Shown: positions 34,160-44,271 of the stretch, one piece after another
Position numbering within the stretch: the first letter of the stretch is position 1
Layout of the letters: each line of letters starts with the position of its first letter
Assembly (NCBI RefSeq): GCF_029962835.1
Contig: NC_080583.1
Coordinates: forward strand, 1,240,001 to 1,304,000
Length of the DNA: 64,000 bases
Direction: 5' to 3'
Source of the DNA: Magnolia sinica
Lineage: Eukaryota; Streptophyta; Magnoliopsida; Magnoliales; Magnoliaceae
Made by a program: the position numbers and the translations under genes
The notes under the pieces: generated by a model
The model's input: the letters and a program-made list of their open reading frames with translations, nothing else
Databases searched by the model: none
What the model was told of the DNA's origin: nothing

Positions 34160-37100
34160 ATGGCTCCTCTCCTTGCAATCTTCTTCACATTCCTTCTCTT
34201 TTTCCTCTTTAGATCCATACATGGACTGTTATGGGTCCCATGGAGAATCCAACGGCACTTTGAAAGACAAGGCCTGCGTGGCCCACCTTTCAGGCCCATC
34301 ATCGGCAACGCTGGTGATTACCGCGATCTGATCATGTGGGGCCAATCGGAGCCGATGCCGTTCGTTCATGACATATTACATAGGGTGGCCCCACACTACC
34401 ACGTATGGTCCAAGCTCTATGGGAAGACGTTCATCTATTGGTTTGGGTCTAAGCCACGGCTGGCCGTTGCGGATCCGGATCTGGTCAAAGAGATTCTACT
34501 CAACCCTAGCGGGTCCTTTGAGAAGGAGAAGTTCAATCCTCACTTCAAGCAGCTGTTCGGACAAGGGCTGGCGGGCCTCAAGGGAGAGAAGTGGACCCGA
34601 CATAGAAGGATCGCTAACTGGGCCTTTAACATGGAGCGAGTCAAGGTTCTCTCTCTCTCTCTCTCTCTCTCTCTGGGCGAGTCTGGATGGGCCACAAAAG
34701 CTGAACCAGTTGGACGATCCTGATTGTTTGATAGGCAGCCTGCAAATGGATAATTAGGCTGTGTGGGGCCCACCTTTATGTATGCATGAAATCAAATCCG
34801 TCCATCATGTCCACTCCCTCATGTTTTCGTCGGCATTAAAAATTCAGGCCGAACCAAAACACCTGTGGGCCGCAACACGTAAAATCATGCCTATAACTTC
34901 TAAAATTATTGTGTGGCCCACCTGAGTTCTGGAATGGCCTGATTCTTTTGGTTGTCCATTCATCCCGGTGGGAGCATCTTCCGAGTGGATTGGATGATAA
35001 AGAAAAACACAGTGGGCCCCACACAATCTAGAAGGATTTTAACGGTGGACCTTTCCATCCCAACTGTTCTCTGGAGTGTAGAAGAGCAATGGATGGTTCA
35101 AAAGCAAAGTTTTCAGACCGTCCATTTTCGTATATGTGCGGTCTACCTAAAAGTTGATCACCCATATGCTTTGGATGATCTGCACCGTCGCCCTATCCAA
35201 CATACGTCCCGGATGTTTCATATACATGCCAGCTTGGTACATAAGAGTGCGTGTAGAGATGATGGGGCCCGTTTGGCCGGGTGGATTGGGAGGGATTGAA
35301 TGGTATTAGGGTGGATGGCATGGATTCCTAGGTAATGATGGTGTTGTCAGTGGATTGTCTGGAGATCCATGGAATTGCTATATCCCTGGATTATATCCAA
35401 TCTGTTTGGCGCGCCCGGCCAATCCTGGGATTAAACCTTCTCATCCCTTCCAATCCCTAAAACCAAACACGTCCCAGGCAAATTTGAACGGATTAGGTTG
35501 GATTGGATGAGATTTAAAGGTAATGATGGTGTTGTCAGTGGATTGTCTTAAGATACGTGGGATTGGGATCAGATAACCGACTCTCTTTGGCACGCCAGGC
35601 CAATCCCAGGATTTGAGTTTCAATCCCTTCCAATACCATCCAAGCCCTTCCAATCCGACCGGCCAATTAGTTAATCAGCTGTAGAAAGGATATACTGATA
35701 TGTCGCGTCTTTGGCAAGTATACATGCGTTTTTAATTCAAAGCAGTGGGGCCCATGGATCGATAATCCAGACTATTAGTCTGAGCATATCCCCACCCAGA
35801 TCCATAGCTCAACTGGCAGATTGAGTGGAGATACCTCGTTTCAACACTTGAGGTCTTGGTATCGATCCCTAGCGGGGGTGGCTAACATGGAGTGTGTGTA
35901 TTAACAAGCTAACCCCCCCAAAAAAAAAAAAAAATCCCCATTGGATGGTCCATTTCCCAACCCTCGTCCGAAATATTCGTGTCACCAATATATGGAACAT
36001 TTCAGTTGAATATGGACCGTCGTTTTATCACTTCCTAACCGTCCATCTTTAGGTCACAAATCTAAAGGTTAAGATTATCATTTAGAGGACGTTTTAAATT
36101 CATGGTCCATCCAATTTAAGATGTGGCAGTCCAATGGTCTGTATTTCATGGAAATATGGACCCCGCTATTCATAATTGGAAACGCTTGGACACTGAAAAG
36201 ATGCATTCCACCGTTCAAGTTCTTTCTAGTGTATAAAATAGTAATAATAATAAGAAGAAGAAATGAGAACTAGAATAAAAAAATGGTTACATTTGTTTTT
36301 TGTTTTGTTTTTTGTTTTTTGTTTTTGTTTTTGTTTTTTTTTTTCAATCAAGGTGCTGATGCAATGTAATGGTTTTTAAAATAAAATTAGAAATGCTCTG
36401 GTGCTTTCAGAGCATTGTAATTTATAGTGCTCCTAGTTGCATAGGTTAACTTAGACAATCCAACCGATCAATCAGAACTGTTCATTAAGTCCAAAATACA
36501 TTTGATGGCCTACCATGCAAAAATCGTACGGATTAGATGATCCAAACCATCCTTTATTTGTCCTTATTTTCTTTAGCCATACAAGCAACGGATGGGATGG
36601 TTACTATTGCCCAACATGAAGCGGATGGCCTGTGAGCCTGGGCCCATGAATATTAACGTGCCCGGGTCTGTGTGGAGCCTTAGAGATGTCTATGACAAAT
36701 CCACTCCGTCCATCTCTTTTGCAAGACCAAATTAAGACAGGAATCTAAAACTCAGGCAAATCCAAACTCTTGTGGGCCATTCCACAAGAAACAGTGTGTA
36801 TTGAATGCCTGGGTGACAGAAGTTTTTTTTTTTTTATCAGGATGATATTTATACTTACCGTTTATCTGAGTGGTAACAACCCCTATGAACGGTTTGGATG
36901 GTATATAAACATCATGGTCAGACCCAGGGAGGTTTCAACAGTGGACGTTTCGGTTCCCACTGTTTCGTTTGGTGTGGCCCACCTGAGTTTTGGATCTACC
37001 TGATTTTTAGACTCCTTTCCTATTGTGGTCTTTCAAGATAGATGGATGGAGTCGCTTTGTCATGGACATCTCTGTGGGTCCCAAACAGCCAATATCTCTG

Positions 37101-40100
37101 TGCCCGGGTCACAGTCAATCCGCGACCGTTCATATTAATGGTCATTGATCAAATGGCTAGTATTTGTCAGATTGGAGCGATACTTGCATGGCAGCATATA
37201 AAATGTGTGTCGAACCTGATGAACAGTCTAGATCGTTGGATTGAAATGTCCAAGTGTCCCAATGCAACTAGGAGCCTTGCGTGTATGTATGCTGTCTTAA
37301 ACATGCGTGTGGGCTTAGGATAGCTCGAACAATGAATACATTGTCAATATCGTACATGTCATGCATTGTAGTATTTTATGAATGAAAATGATTGGGGGAG
37401 ACATTTAATATACTCTGGAAAGCATGAAGCTTGATACGCGGGCACGTTGTACACATAGCAAACGTTAAGTCAATTTAAACGGATTAAATTATGGAACCCA
37501 ACGTACCAAAGTCATAGTCCCAAAATTGGATTGGTTGATGAATCCTAACATTTGATTAATGGATAAATGTTTGTATAAATGGGATCATTGGATATTTTTC
37601 ATTTTAACCGTCCAATAAGTGTCCATCAATCTGATAATCAAATAATGGAATAAGTGGTGTTTTTTTTTTTGGACAGCTTAATTTTCGTAACTTGTATGCC
37701 TAGTATTTCCCAGTAATTTCTAAGTGCCTGCGTATCATCCATCATAGTCAGCCAGAGTATCAAAGTTTTTATCTTTAGTAAAATAAACCACTTGAAAGCC
37801 TGGACCAAAAAATAAACAAAAATCCTGGACCATTGGATCTCATCGACGTCCAATCCAATCAAGTCCCACTTGACCCCAGAGGAAGTGGGCCCACCTCGGT
37901 TAAGCAGCTATAAATAGGGATGAGTCCGCCAACGGGGGACCCACGACCAATGAGGTTGTCAATGGGCCAGATCAAGGTCATCTGGAACCCAGACCATTTA
38001 TTTAATAGGGCCTGAAAGTGGGCCCACGTCGAGCCCATGACATCTGCAAACCAGGGGTGCCAGCAGGTCCGTGGCCCACAAAGACAGGGTTTTCACTCGA
38101 GTAATTTTAGCCCAATTCCACCGGACTCGACTTAATTCATACGTGTGTTCTCTGTGTATGTGCGGCCCACCTGATCAACGGATGGATTAACAACATTCAT
38201 CTTCGATTTCACTAATTTATGTATGGACCTGGTGGGGCCCACACCCAATCAATTGGGCTCAGGCCATAGGCCATATAGTGCTAGTCTGGGATGGGCCTAT
38301 CCTGTCACAACACATATCCACCCTACAGCTTAGGCCCGTTTATTTGATGGGCCTGAAAAACAGGACTAGGCCGATATGAGAGATTGATGGGCCATCGCAG
38401 CCCATTGCAAGCCCAACTAAAAAAACTTCAATTATGTTTGTTCCACACCAGGTAACGGTGTACATTGCATGACAAATCGCTCTATCTATCCATACTGATG
38501 GGATCACAGCCGTCCATTGCATGAGAAAAAATGGTCGATCTATTTTCAGGGTTGGGTGCCGGCGATCGCGAGGAGCACAGTAGAGATGTTGGAGAAATGG
38601 GAGAATGAGGGAGGAAAGCAGGCCAAATTCGAAATAGAGGTGCACAAAGAACTCCATAGTCTCACGGCGGATGTGATATCGGTAACGGCTTTTGGAAGCA
38701 GTTACAGAGAGGGGAAGATCATCTTCAAGCTGCAGGAAGAACAGATGCTTCTGGCTACTGAAGCTCAAAGGAGCCTCTACATTCCCGGATTCAGGTGTGT
38801 GTGTTTGGAAATGGAACTGATCACCTACAGCCAGCCGCATGCTTAGCTGGTGCATCTTTGCCTCCAACATGCTTCTTGTGTGGCCAATATCATGCAGATC
38901 ACAGGAGAATAGGGTGATCCACTCTTTTGATGGGCCCCACCTGTTATGGAGTCAGATCGTCAGTTAACCATTGATTCCAACGGTGTGGCCTACGTGATGA
39001 TCGGGCTGGCATGAATTTTTATGTTAGTGATCTTCATGGTGGGCGTACTGTTTTGAATGGTACGGATGTTGATGTAGAGTGGGTCGTAGACACTTTCATG
39101 TCTAAGATGGATCGGAAAAGGTTCAATTAGAAGTAGAGGTGATCAAGACCATTAGAACCTTAAAACAATTGTATCTTGCAAATCAGAATGAATTTATCGA
39201 CACATCATATATTATTTTGTGTAAGAGAAGTTACTTTAGCCAACCAAACCAGCTATGGAGGGTTGCCTATACCAAATTTGCAAGATTCCATTATATCTAC
39301 AGTCAAAAGTACTTTTTATTTCCATTTTTACTATTATAATTCAATTATAATCTTTATGAGTTTTAGGAGTTGTGCCCAATATGAAAAGGGCTTAGAAAAA
39401 TTAGGAGAATAACTTGGTTAGGCCAACTTGGACACTTATTATTTTTTGCCGAAAACCATGAAGTCTAATTCAATTATGGCTATAAGTTATGTTTTTTAAG
39501 GAGTTTCAGTCTAAAACTTCTTACTAAGTTTGAGTTCACTATTTAAAGAATTGTAATTTCATTTTTCAAAAAAAGAAAAATCACTGGTCAATTTATTTTA
39601 AATTATTAGAAATTAATCTATTTTCATCCCTCATGGATTCGTGGATTCGAGTAATCTCTAAGGTTCGGAGTAGGTATCCTTGAGAAAGACGGTGATCAAC
39701 CTCATCACGTCCTTACTTGCATCAAACGTCCAACGACAAGAGGCAAGATGGGGCTGCATGACAAGTTTGCATACAGCTGGATGTAGGTGATCAGTTCTCA
39801 TTTTGAATCTGTAGGGAAGTAATACAACCTGCTGATTGTTGACCAAGACAAGCTATTGATCATCCAAATGATGCACAAAGTGGGCCCCACCATCACATTT
39901 TTCACCTGATGGCCCATCTGATGAGTAGATTCTACACGATTGGACCTTGGACCTACCTTATGCACCGCTCCAATCCCACACAACTGCACCACATTAGCAA
40001 TATGGTGGATTTTAAGATGAAGAAAGCTCCAAGATATTCAATTTAAAATTGTAATGATATTTCATTTCATATGTTTTGAAATATGTAGGTTCATACCAAC

Positions 40101-41685
40101 AAAGAAGAACAGGAAGAGGTGGAGATTGGAGAAAGAAATTCGAGAATGTCTTCGAAATCTGATCCGAATCAATGGAGAAGTGAGCGAAAATTCGAAAAAT
40201 CTACTAGGCCTAATGATCTCTACGAACAAGAATGAGGAAGAATCTAAGAGAATGGAAGTGGAAGAAATCATAGATGAGTGCAAGGCATTCTACTTTGTCG
40301 GCAAGGAGACAAATGCAAACCTCCTTACATGGGCACTTCTCCTTCTTGCATTACACCAAGACTGGCAATGTAAGGCCCGAGATGAAGTTGTCCGCATCTG
40401 TGGCCTCCATGATCTTCCTACTGCTGATAGCTTGAACAATCTCAAATTGGTGAGTACTAGTAGTTTTTGTTTTTGTTTTTTTTTTAAAAATTTCTTGCGT
40501 GCCTTTTTGGATGGTCTATTGAATCAAATTGCATAGTATAATTCTTTATTGAGGAAATAATGAAAATGGGGTGGCACCAAAGCGTCCTACTCAACATGAA
40601 ACTGATGTAATTTCAGTATAAAGGCTAGTTATTCATCATGATTACAGTGGTGACGATGCCCCCACTTCGGTCATTTTTTTTTTCACAATATTGAATGGGA
40701 TTATTGTAATTTAGTTTAATTACTGTCCACTTGAGTTTTATATCTATAATTTGATGGAATATTTAGGGTTAGGGTTTTGCCTCGCCATTTCCTATAATTT
40801 GATGGAATATTTAGGGTTAGGGTTTTGCCTTACCATTTCCCTTGTTCATGAACTTATCAAATGTATGATAGCTTACATGACCCATAAAAAGCATACACCA
40901 AATTACATCAATACTCCCCCTCAAGTTAGAGTGTGGATATCTATCATGCCTGGCTTAAATACAGTATCGGAAAAATAAAACCTTCCAATACCTTTTGTTA
41001 AAATATCAGCTAGCTGATTCTTGAATGCATATTTTAATAATGCCCACTTATCTACTTCTCACAAATGAAATAATGATATGTTTGCATGCTTATAGAAAAC
41101 TTAATTAAACTTGTGTAAATTGTGAGTTAATTGTTGCAAAAGAGATGAACAATAGACATTGACAATAATGCAAAGATTAGCAAGAAATGAGCGTACTTTC
41201 CCTTGTTGTGGATGATTATTAATCTTTCATTCTCATTTAAATACAATACAAAATTGTGTTTGTAGGTGGGCATGATACTAGACGAAACTCTACGCTTATA
41301 CCCTCCCGGCGGGATTGCTATAAGAGAAACAAGCAAAGATGTCAAGCTAGGGATCCTTGATGTTCCGGCCCAAACTCAAGTCTACATGCCAATGGTCGCC
41401 ATTCATCGTAACACTGAACTATGGGGTGAAGATGCTGAAGAATTCAATCCTATGAGGTTTTCCAACCCAAGAAAGCATCTAGCGGCGTTCCTTCCATTTG
41501 GATTGGGTCCCAGGGTCTGTGCAGGCCAGAACTTAGCTGTGATAGAAGCAAGAACCGTCCTTGCTATGATTCTTCGACGGTTTTCATTCACTGTCTCGCC
41601 GAACTATGTCCATGCCCCCATGTGGCTTCTCTCTATGTACCCTCAATATGGTGCCCAAATCATCTTTCAAAAGATTTCTAACTGA
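34160..41685 (+). CDS. CYP721A: Gene B: cytochrome P450, CYP721A-like paralogue, four exons
   Basis: Exons: 34160-34645, 38550-38794, 40089-40449, 41266-41685. All introns are GT-AG, and the lengths sum to 1512 nt (503 residues plus stop). Intron phases (0, 2, 0) and exon 3 length (361 nt) match gene A, so the pair arose by gene duplication. N-terminal hydrophobic residues 3-20 are followed by WVPWRIQ and RGPP. Motifs seen: I-helix VGKETN (314-319), ETLR (371-374), FNPMRF, and haem loop [10 protein letters not shown] with Cys449. The I-helix keeps the acid-threonine pair but has V and N where gene A has A and S. Introns 1-3 (3904, 1294 and 816 bp) are swollen by repeats, including a solo LTR. 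The role is presumably an ER-bound hydroxylase; the substrate is unknown. Confidence 0.88.
34648..34674 (+). repeat. (CT)n microsatellite at the intron 1 donor of gene B
   Basis: The same site as in gene A, with a longer run. The donor sequence is GTTCTCTC. Confidence 0.85.
34765..35060. repeat. Dispersed repeat R7, copy 1 (intron 1 of gene B)
   Basis: Direct-orientation relative of 62320-62600. They share AATCCGTCCATCAT, GTGTGGCCCACCT(G/T)AG, TTCTGGAATGGCCT, CCATTCATCC and GTGGATTGGAT-like words. Non-coding. Confidence 0.65.
35265..35670. mobile_element. MITE-like pair with GGGCCCGTTTGG end (intron 1 of gene B)
   Basis: A first unit runs from GGGCCCGTTTGG (35265) to CCAAACACGTCCC (35475), imperfect inverses. 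A related half unit at about 35495-35670 repeats GGTAATGATGGTGTTGTCAG and the CCAATCCCAGGATT-type word. GTTTGG-ended elements of this sort are common short DNA transposons of plants. The superfamily was not determined. Confidence 0.6.
35795..35935 (+). mobile_element. tRNA-derived SINE (family S2) with A tail, in intron 1 of gene B
   Basis: A-box-like TAGCTCAACTGGCAGATT and B-box GGTATCGATCCC are followed by a short body and an A-run of about 14. Flanking ATCCCCA words may be a short target duplication. It is related to the 83-bp insert at 9183-9265. Confidence 0.65.
36290..36350. repeat. T-rich simple repeat (intron 1 of gene B)
   Basis: (GTTTTTT)n-type low-complexity run. No other feature. 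Confidence 0.7.
36410..36560. repeat. Dispersed repeat, paired with 31990-32230
   Basis: Same orientation as its partner; shared words AATTTATAGTGCTCC and AAAAATCGTAC. Confidence 0.5.
36640..37125. repeat. Dispersed repeat R8, copy 1 (intron 1 of gene B)
   Basis: Relative of 59930-60295. They share CCCACTGTTTC, CATGGACATCTCTGTGGG / CATGAACATCTCTGTGGG, and a GGGTCACA(G/A)(T/G)CAATCCG end. It contains R1-like words. Confidence 0.6.
37406..37764. mobile_element. R2 MITE in intron 1 of gene B
   Basis: The left tip is ATATACTCTGGAAAG and the right tip CAGCCAGAGTATC. The interior has ATTTTAACCGTCCAATAAGT and AAGTGCCTGCGTATCATCC. This is about 359 bp and complete. Confidence 0.7.
39070..39721 (+). 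mobile_element. Solo LTR of the G1 gypsy family in intron 2 of gene B
   Basis: It begins TGATGTAGAGTGGGTCGTAG and ends in CTTACTTGCA, with no internal gypsy sequence beyond. The middle has TACTTTAGCCAACCAAACC and AGGAGTTGTGCCCAATATG, as in the LTR at 24046. It is in the same direction as gene B. A solo LTR usually forms by recombination between the two LTRs of one copy. It is well diverged from the G1 LTR, therefore old. Confidence 0.75.
40745..40840. repeat. 48-bp tandem duplication in intron 3 of gene B
   Basis: Two adjacent units each contain TTTGATGGAATATTTAGGG then TTAGGGTTTTGCCT. They differ at two or three bases, so the event is recent. Confidence 0.85.
40910..41110 (-). mobile_element. 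Copia remnant in intron 3 of gene B
   Basis: CTCCCCCTCAAGTTAGAGTG on the plus strand is, reversed, the purine tract typical of the 3' end of several plant copia lineages. It is followed by sequence in the style of the adjoining pol end. It is too short and decayed to place further. Confidence 0.45.
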
Positions 41686-41827
41686 TAGAGAAAATGAAAA
41701 TTACAGATAACATTGTGGGTTTGTTCTTCATCTATCAACCTCAACATTGTTTGGATGCACAAGTGAATTAAATTGCAAAATGGGTTTCCAACAAATGGAA
41801 TTCGGTAGCATTGACAGTGAGAGAAAC

Positions 41828-41930
41828 TTTGATACTCTGGGAGTGTGATCGATAATAAGCAGGCACTCAGAAATTACTTAGAAATTGCATACATAACGTA
41901 CAAGTAGACACTTAGAAATTACTTGGAACA
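41828..41930. mobile_element. R2 MITE left end, downstream of gene B
   Basis: The tip TTTGATACTCTGGGAGTG and the subterminal GCAGGCACTCAGAAATTAC are present. The word (C)ACTTAGAAATTACTT is repeated, and the right end is missing. Confidence 0.6.
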
Positions 41931-42367
41931 ACATCAAAAGCTTGATTTTGAGACTGGTGACTCAGATTAACTTCCTTAATTAGTTAGAGTTGCGAGTCAG
42001 CCTGGTCAACCTCAACCATATTACCACCACAGGTGCCGAAGAACCAGGCTGGAATCATTCATCAAGATGCGGACAGTCCCACAACAACCCAATAACCAGA
42101 ATCAGACCAGATGAGTCAGGTCCGAGTCACTGAGTTGTTAGTGTGCCTGGTCCAAAGTCCAAACCATTACCATCCATTGTATGAAAGACGAGAATAAAAA
42201 GGAGTCCACAAACACATGATATTCATTTCTAATTTAAAGCTAGTAACATGTCTTATCTAACTCACACATGGAAATTGAAAAACAAAAGCAGTAGTTGGGA
42301 CCCACCAACCTACAAGTGTCCTTATTCTCATCAGCACCGTACATCATATTCACAGCTCTTTTCCCTC
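41931..42367. other. Spacer between convergent genes B and C
   Basis: No gene. Gene B ends at 41685 (+) and gene C at 42368 (-), so their 3' ends face each other across about 680 bp. Confidence 0.6.
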
Positions 42368-42826
42368 TCATATCTTCCATATTTTCTTCAAAGCCCTCCC
42401 CTCTCCTCCACCACCACCTCCTCTCTCTTCCTCTTTTCTCCTTCTAGCCTCTTCCTCTTCCTCTTCCTCTTCTCTTTTCTGCCTTTCTTGCCTCTCTTTC
42501 TCTTCCTTCTCTTCCTCCTGCCTTTTAGCCTCTTCTTCTTCCTCTCTTCTTGCCTCCTCTTCCTGCCTTTGCTTCTCTTCTTCTTCTTTTCTCTTTGCCT
42601 CTTCCTCCTCTCTTTTCTGCCTTTCCTGCCTCTCTTTCTCCTGCCTTTTAGCCTCTTCTTCCTCTCTTCTTGCCTCCTCTTCCTGCCTTTGCTTCTGTTC
42701 TTCTTCCCTCTTCCTAGCCTCTCTCTCTTCCTCCTCTCTCCTTTTAGCTTCCTCGTCTCTCTTCTCTTCTTCTTCTTCCTGCCTCTTCTTCCTATCTTCT
42801 TCCTCCATTTTCTTCTCTTCTTCTTC
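42368..42826 (-). repeat. Glu/Arg/Lys-coding purine tract in gene C
   Basis: The coding strand is almost pure purine (GAAGAGGAG-type codons). Internal blocks coding for RQERQKREEEE recur twice about 120 bp apart (near 42480 and 42610), so the tail has grown by in-frame duplication. The open frame on the opposite strand is only its shadow. Confidence 0.75.
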
Positions 42827-44186
42827 AGCACAAGAAGCACACTCCAGTATTAACGACTCCTGCTGAGAATCTATAAACTGTCTCACCGTAGCGTTGTTGA
42901 CATTGAAGGACATGGCCAAGATTTCTACATCTATAGCTTGAAACACTGATCTCTTCCCCACAAAGAACTGAGGCCGGTTATTCCTAGCCATGGTGCTGAA
43001 CCCCATGAAGACGAGCGAGTCGTTGTTGAATGAGATTTGAGCCATGGGATGGAACCGCGGGATGACGAACACGTCACCTTCTTTTACTCGGAACCTTGAG
43101 TTTTGGCAATTAGGAGAGTCGCTCGAGCAGACAATCCGGACCATCCCTTGCCCGTGTGTTACAATGGCAACCTCCGTCGCCCTTGGATTCCAATGTGGTG
43201 CCATCATCGACCCCTGCAATAAATCAGTGCTAGCATGTCAGTGCAATCAGCTTGCCAATGTATGTTAATAGCTCCACCTATGCGCGTACGTACATCATCC
43301 TGTTCTGGCCGTTTATTAAGTGGGACCCCACAGTGTGTGGGCCATCCATCAGGCGTGCAACACATTGGACAGCTAATAAGTGGACCACAGGCCTGCTTTT
43401 GGAGAAGGGCACATGCAATGTGGCCCCACCTGATGAACGGCTTCAGGTCAACCTACTTCTGGAATTGGAGATAAGAGTGCATTTGTTGTGGGGCCCTGAC
43501 CGGCTTTGCAGGTATAGAGATATTTAAGTATTATTCTTCAAGTATTGAGGTTGATTATGGTGGTGATTGTGATCTATTGCATTAATTGGACGACCTAACA
43601 AGTGGACCATCTTGTACAGTGAGGACCAGTAATTAGAAGCTGACCACCTAAGAAGGGGTGCAACTTGGGTTAATAGGTCAGGTCGTCAAGGTCCTTGGGT
43701 TGGTTTTGGGTTCAAAAACACCACCTCCACTTAAATGTGGGTTCGGTTTGGGTTGAGCAAATTCAGGCCAGGTTAAGCCAGGTTGGCAGACTACTTCATA
43801 TTCAATGAGCTCTTTGGATTCCCTAGAGTTTCCTCATATCCACATGAGATAAAATAGAAATAATTTCTAATAAATTCGAAAATAAATTAATGGATGATAA
43901 AAACAAAATTACAATCCTTTGATTCCTATCAGACTTCATGGTTTTTGGTCAAAAATAATGTGTCCAATTTGGCCAAAAATAATAACTGTCCAATTTGGAC
44001 TAACGACATTATTCCCAACTCCTACAATTCAAAAGGATCAAAATTTATGACCAAATTAAAACTTGTGGTAAAAATGAAAATAAAATAGCCTTTTTAACTG
44101 TAGATCGACTAAATATCGCAAATCCTCCCATGGGCAAAACCTGGGATAACAGGGTTGGTTGGCTAAAGTGGCTTTTCCTGCCCGAA

Positions 44187-44271
<85 letters not shown>

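Noticed and set aside
40745-40840. TTTAGGG words as an internal telomere tract
   Set aside because: Only one TTTAGGG plus one TTAGGG per 48-bp unit, with no array.
42248-42853. Plus-strand Leu/Phe/Ser-rich frame of 201 codons
   Set aside because: It is the reverse shadow of the purine-rich Glu/Arg/Lys exon of gene C, which has the family match and splice sites.
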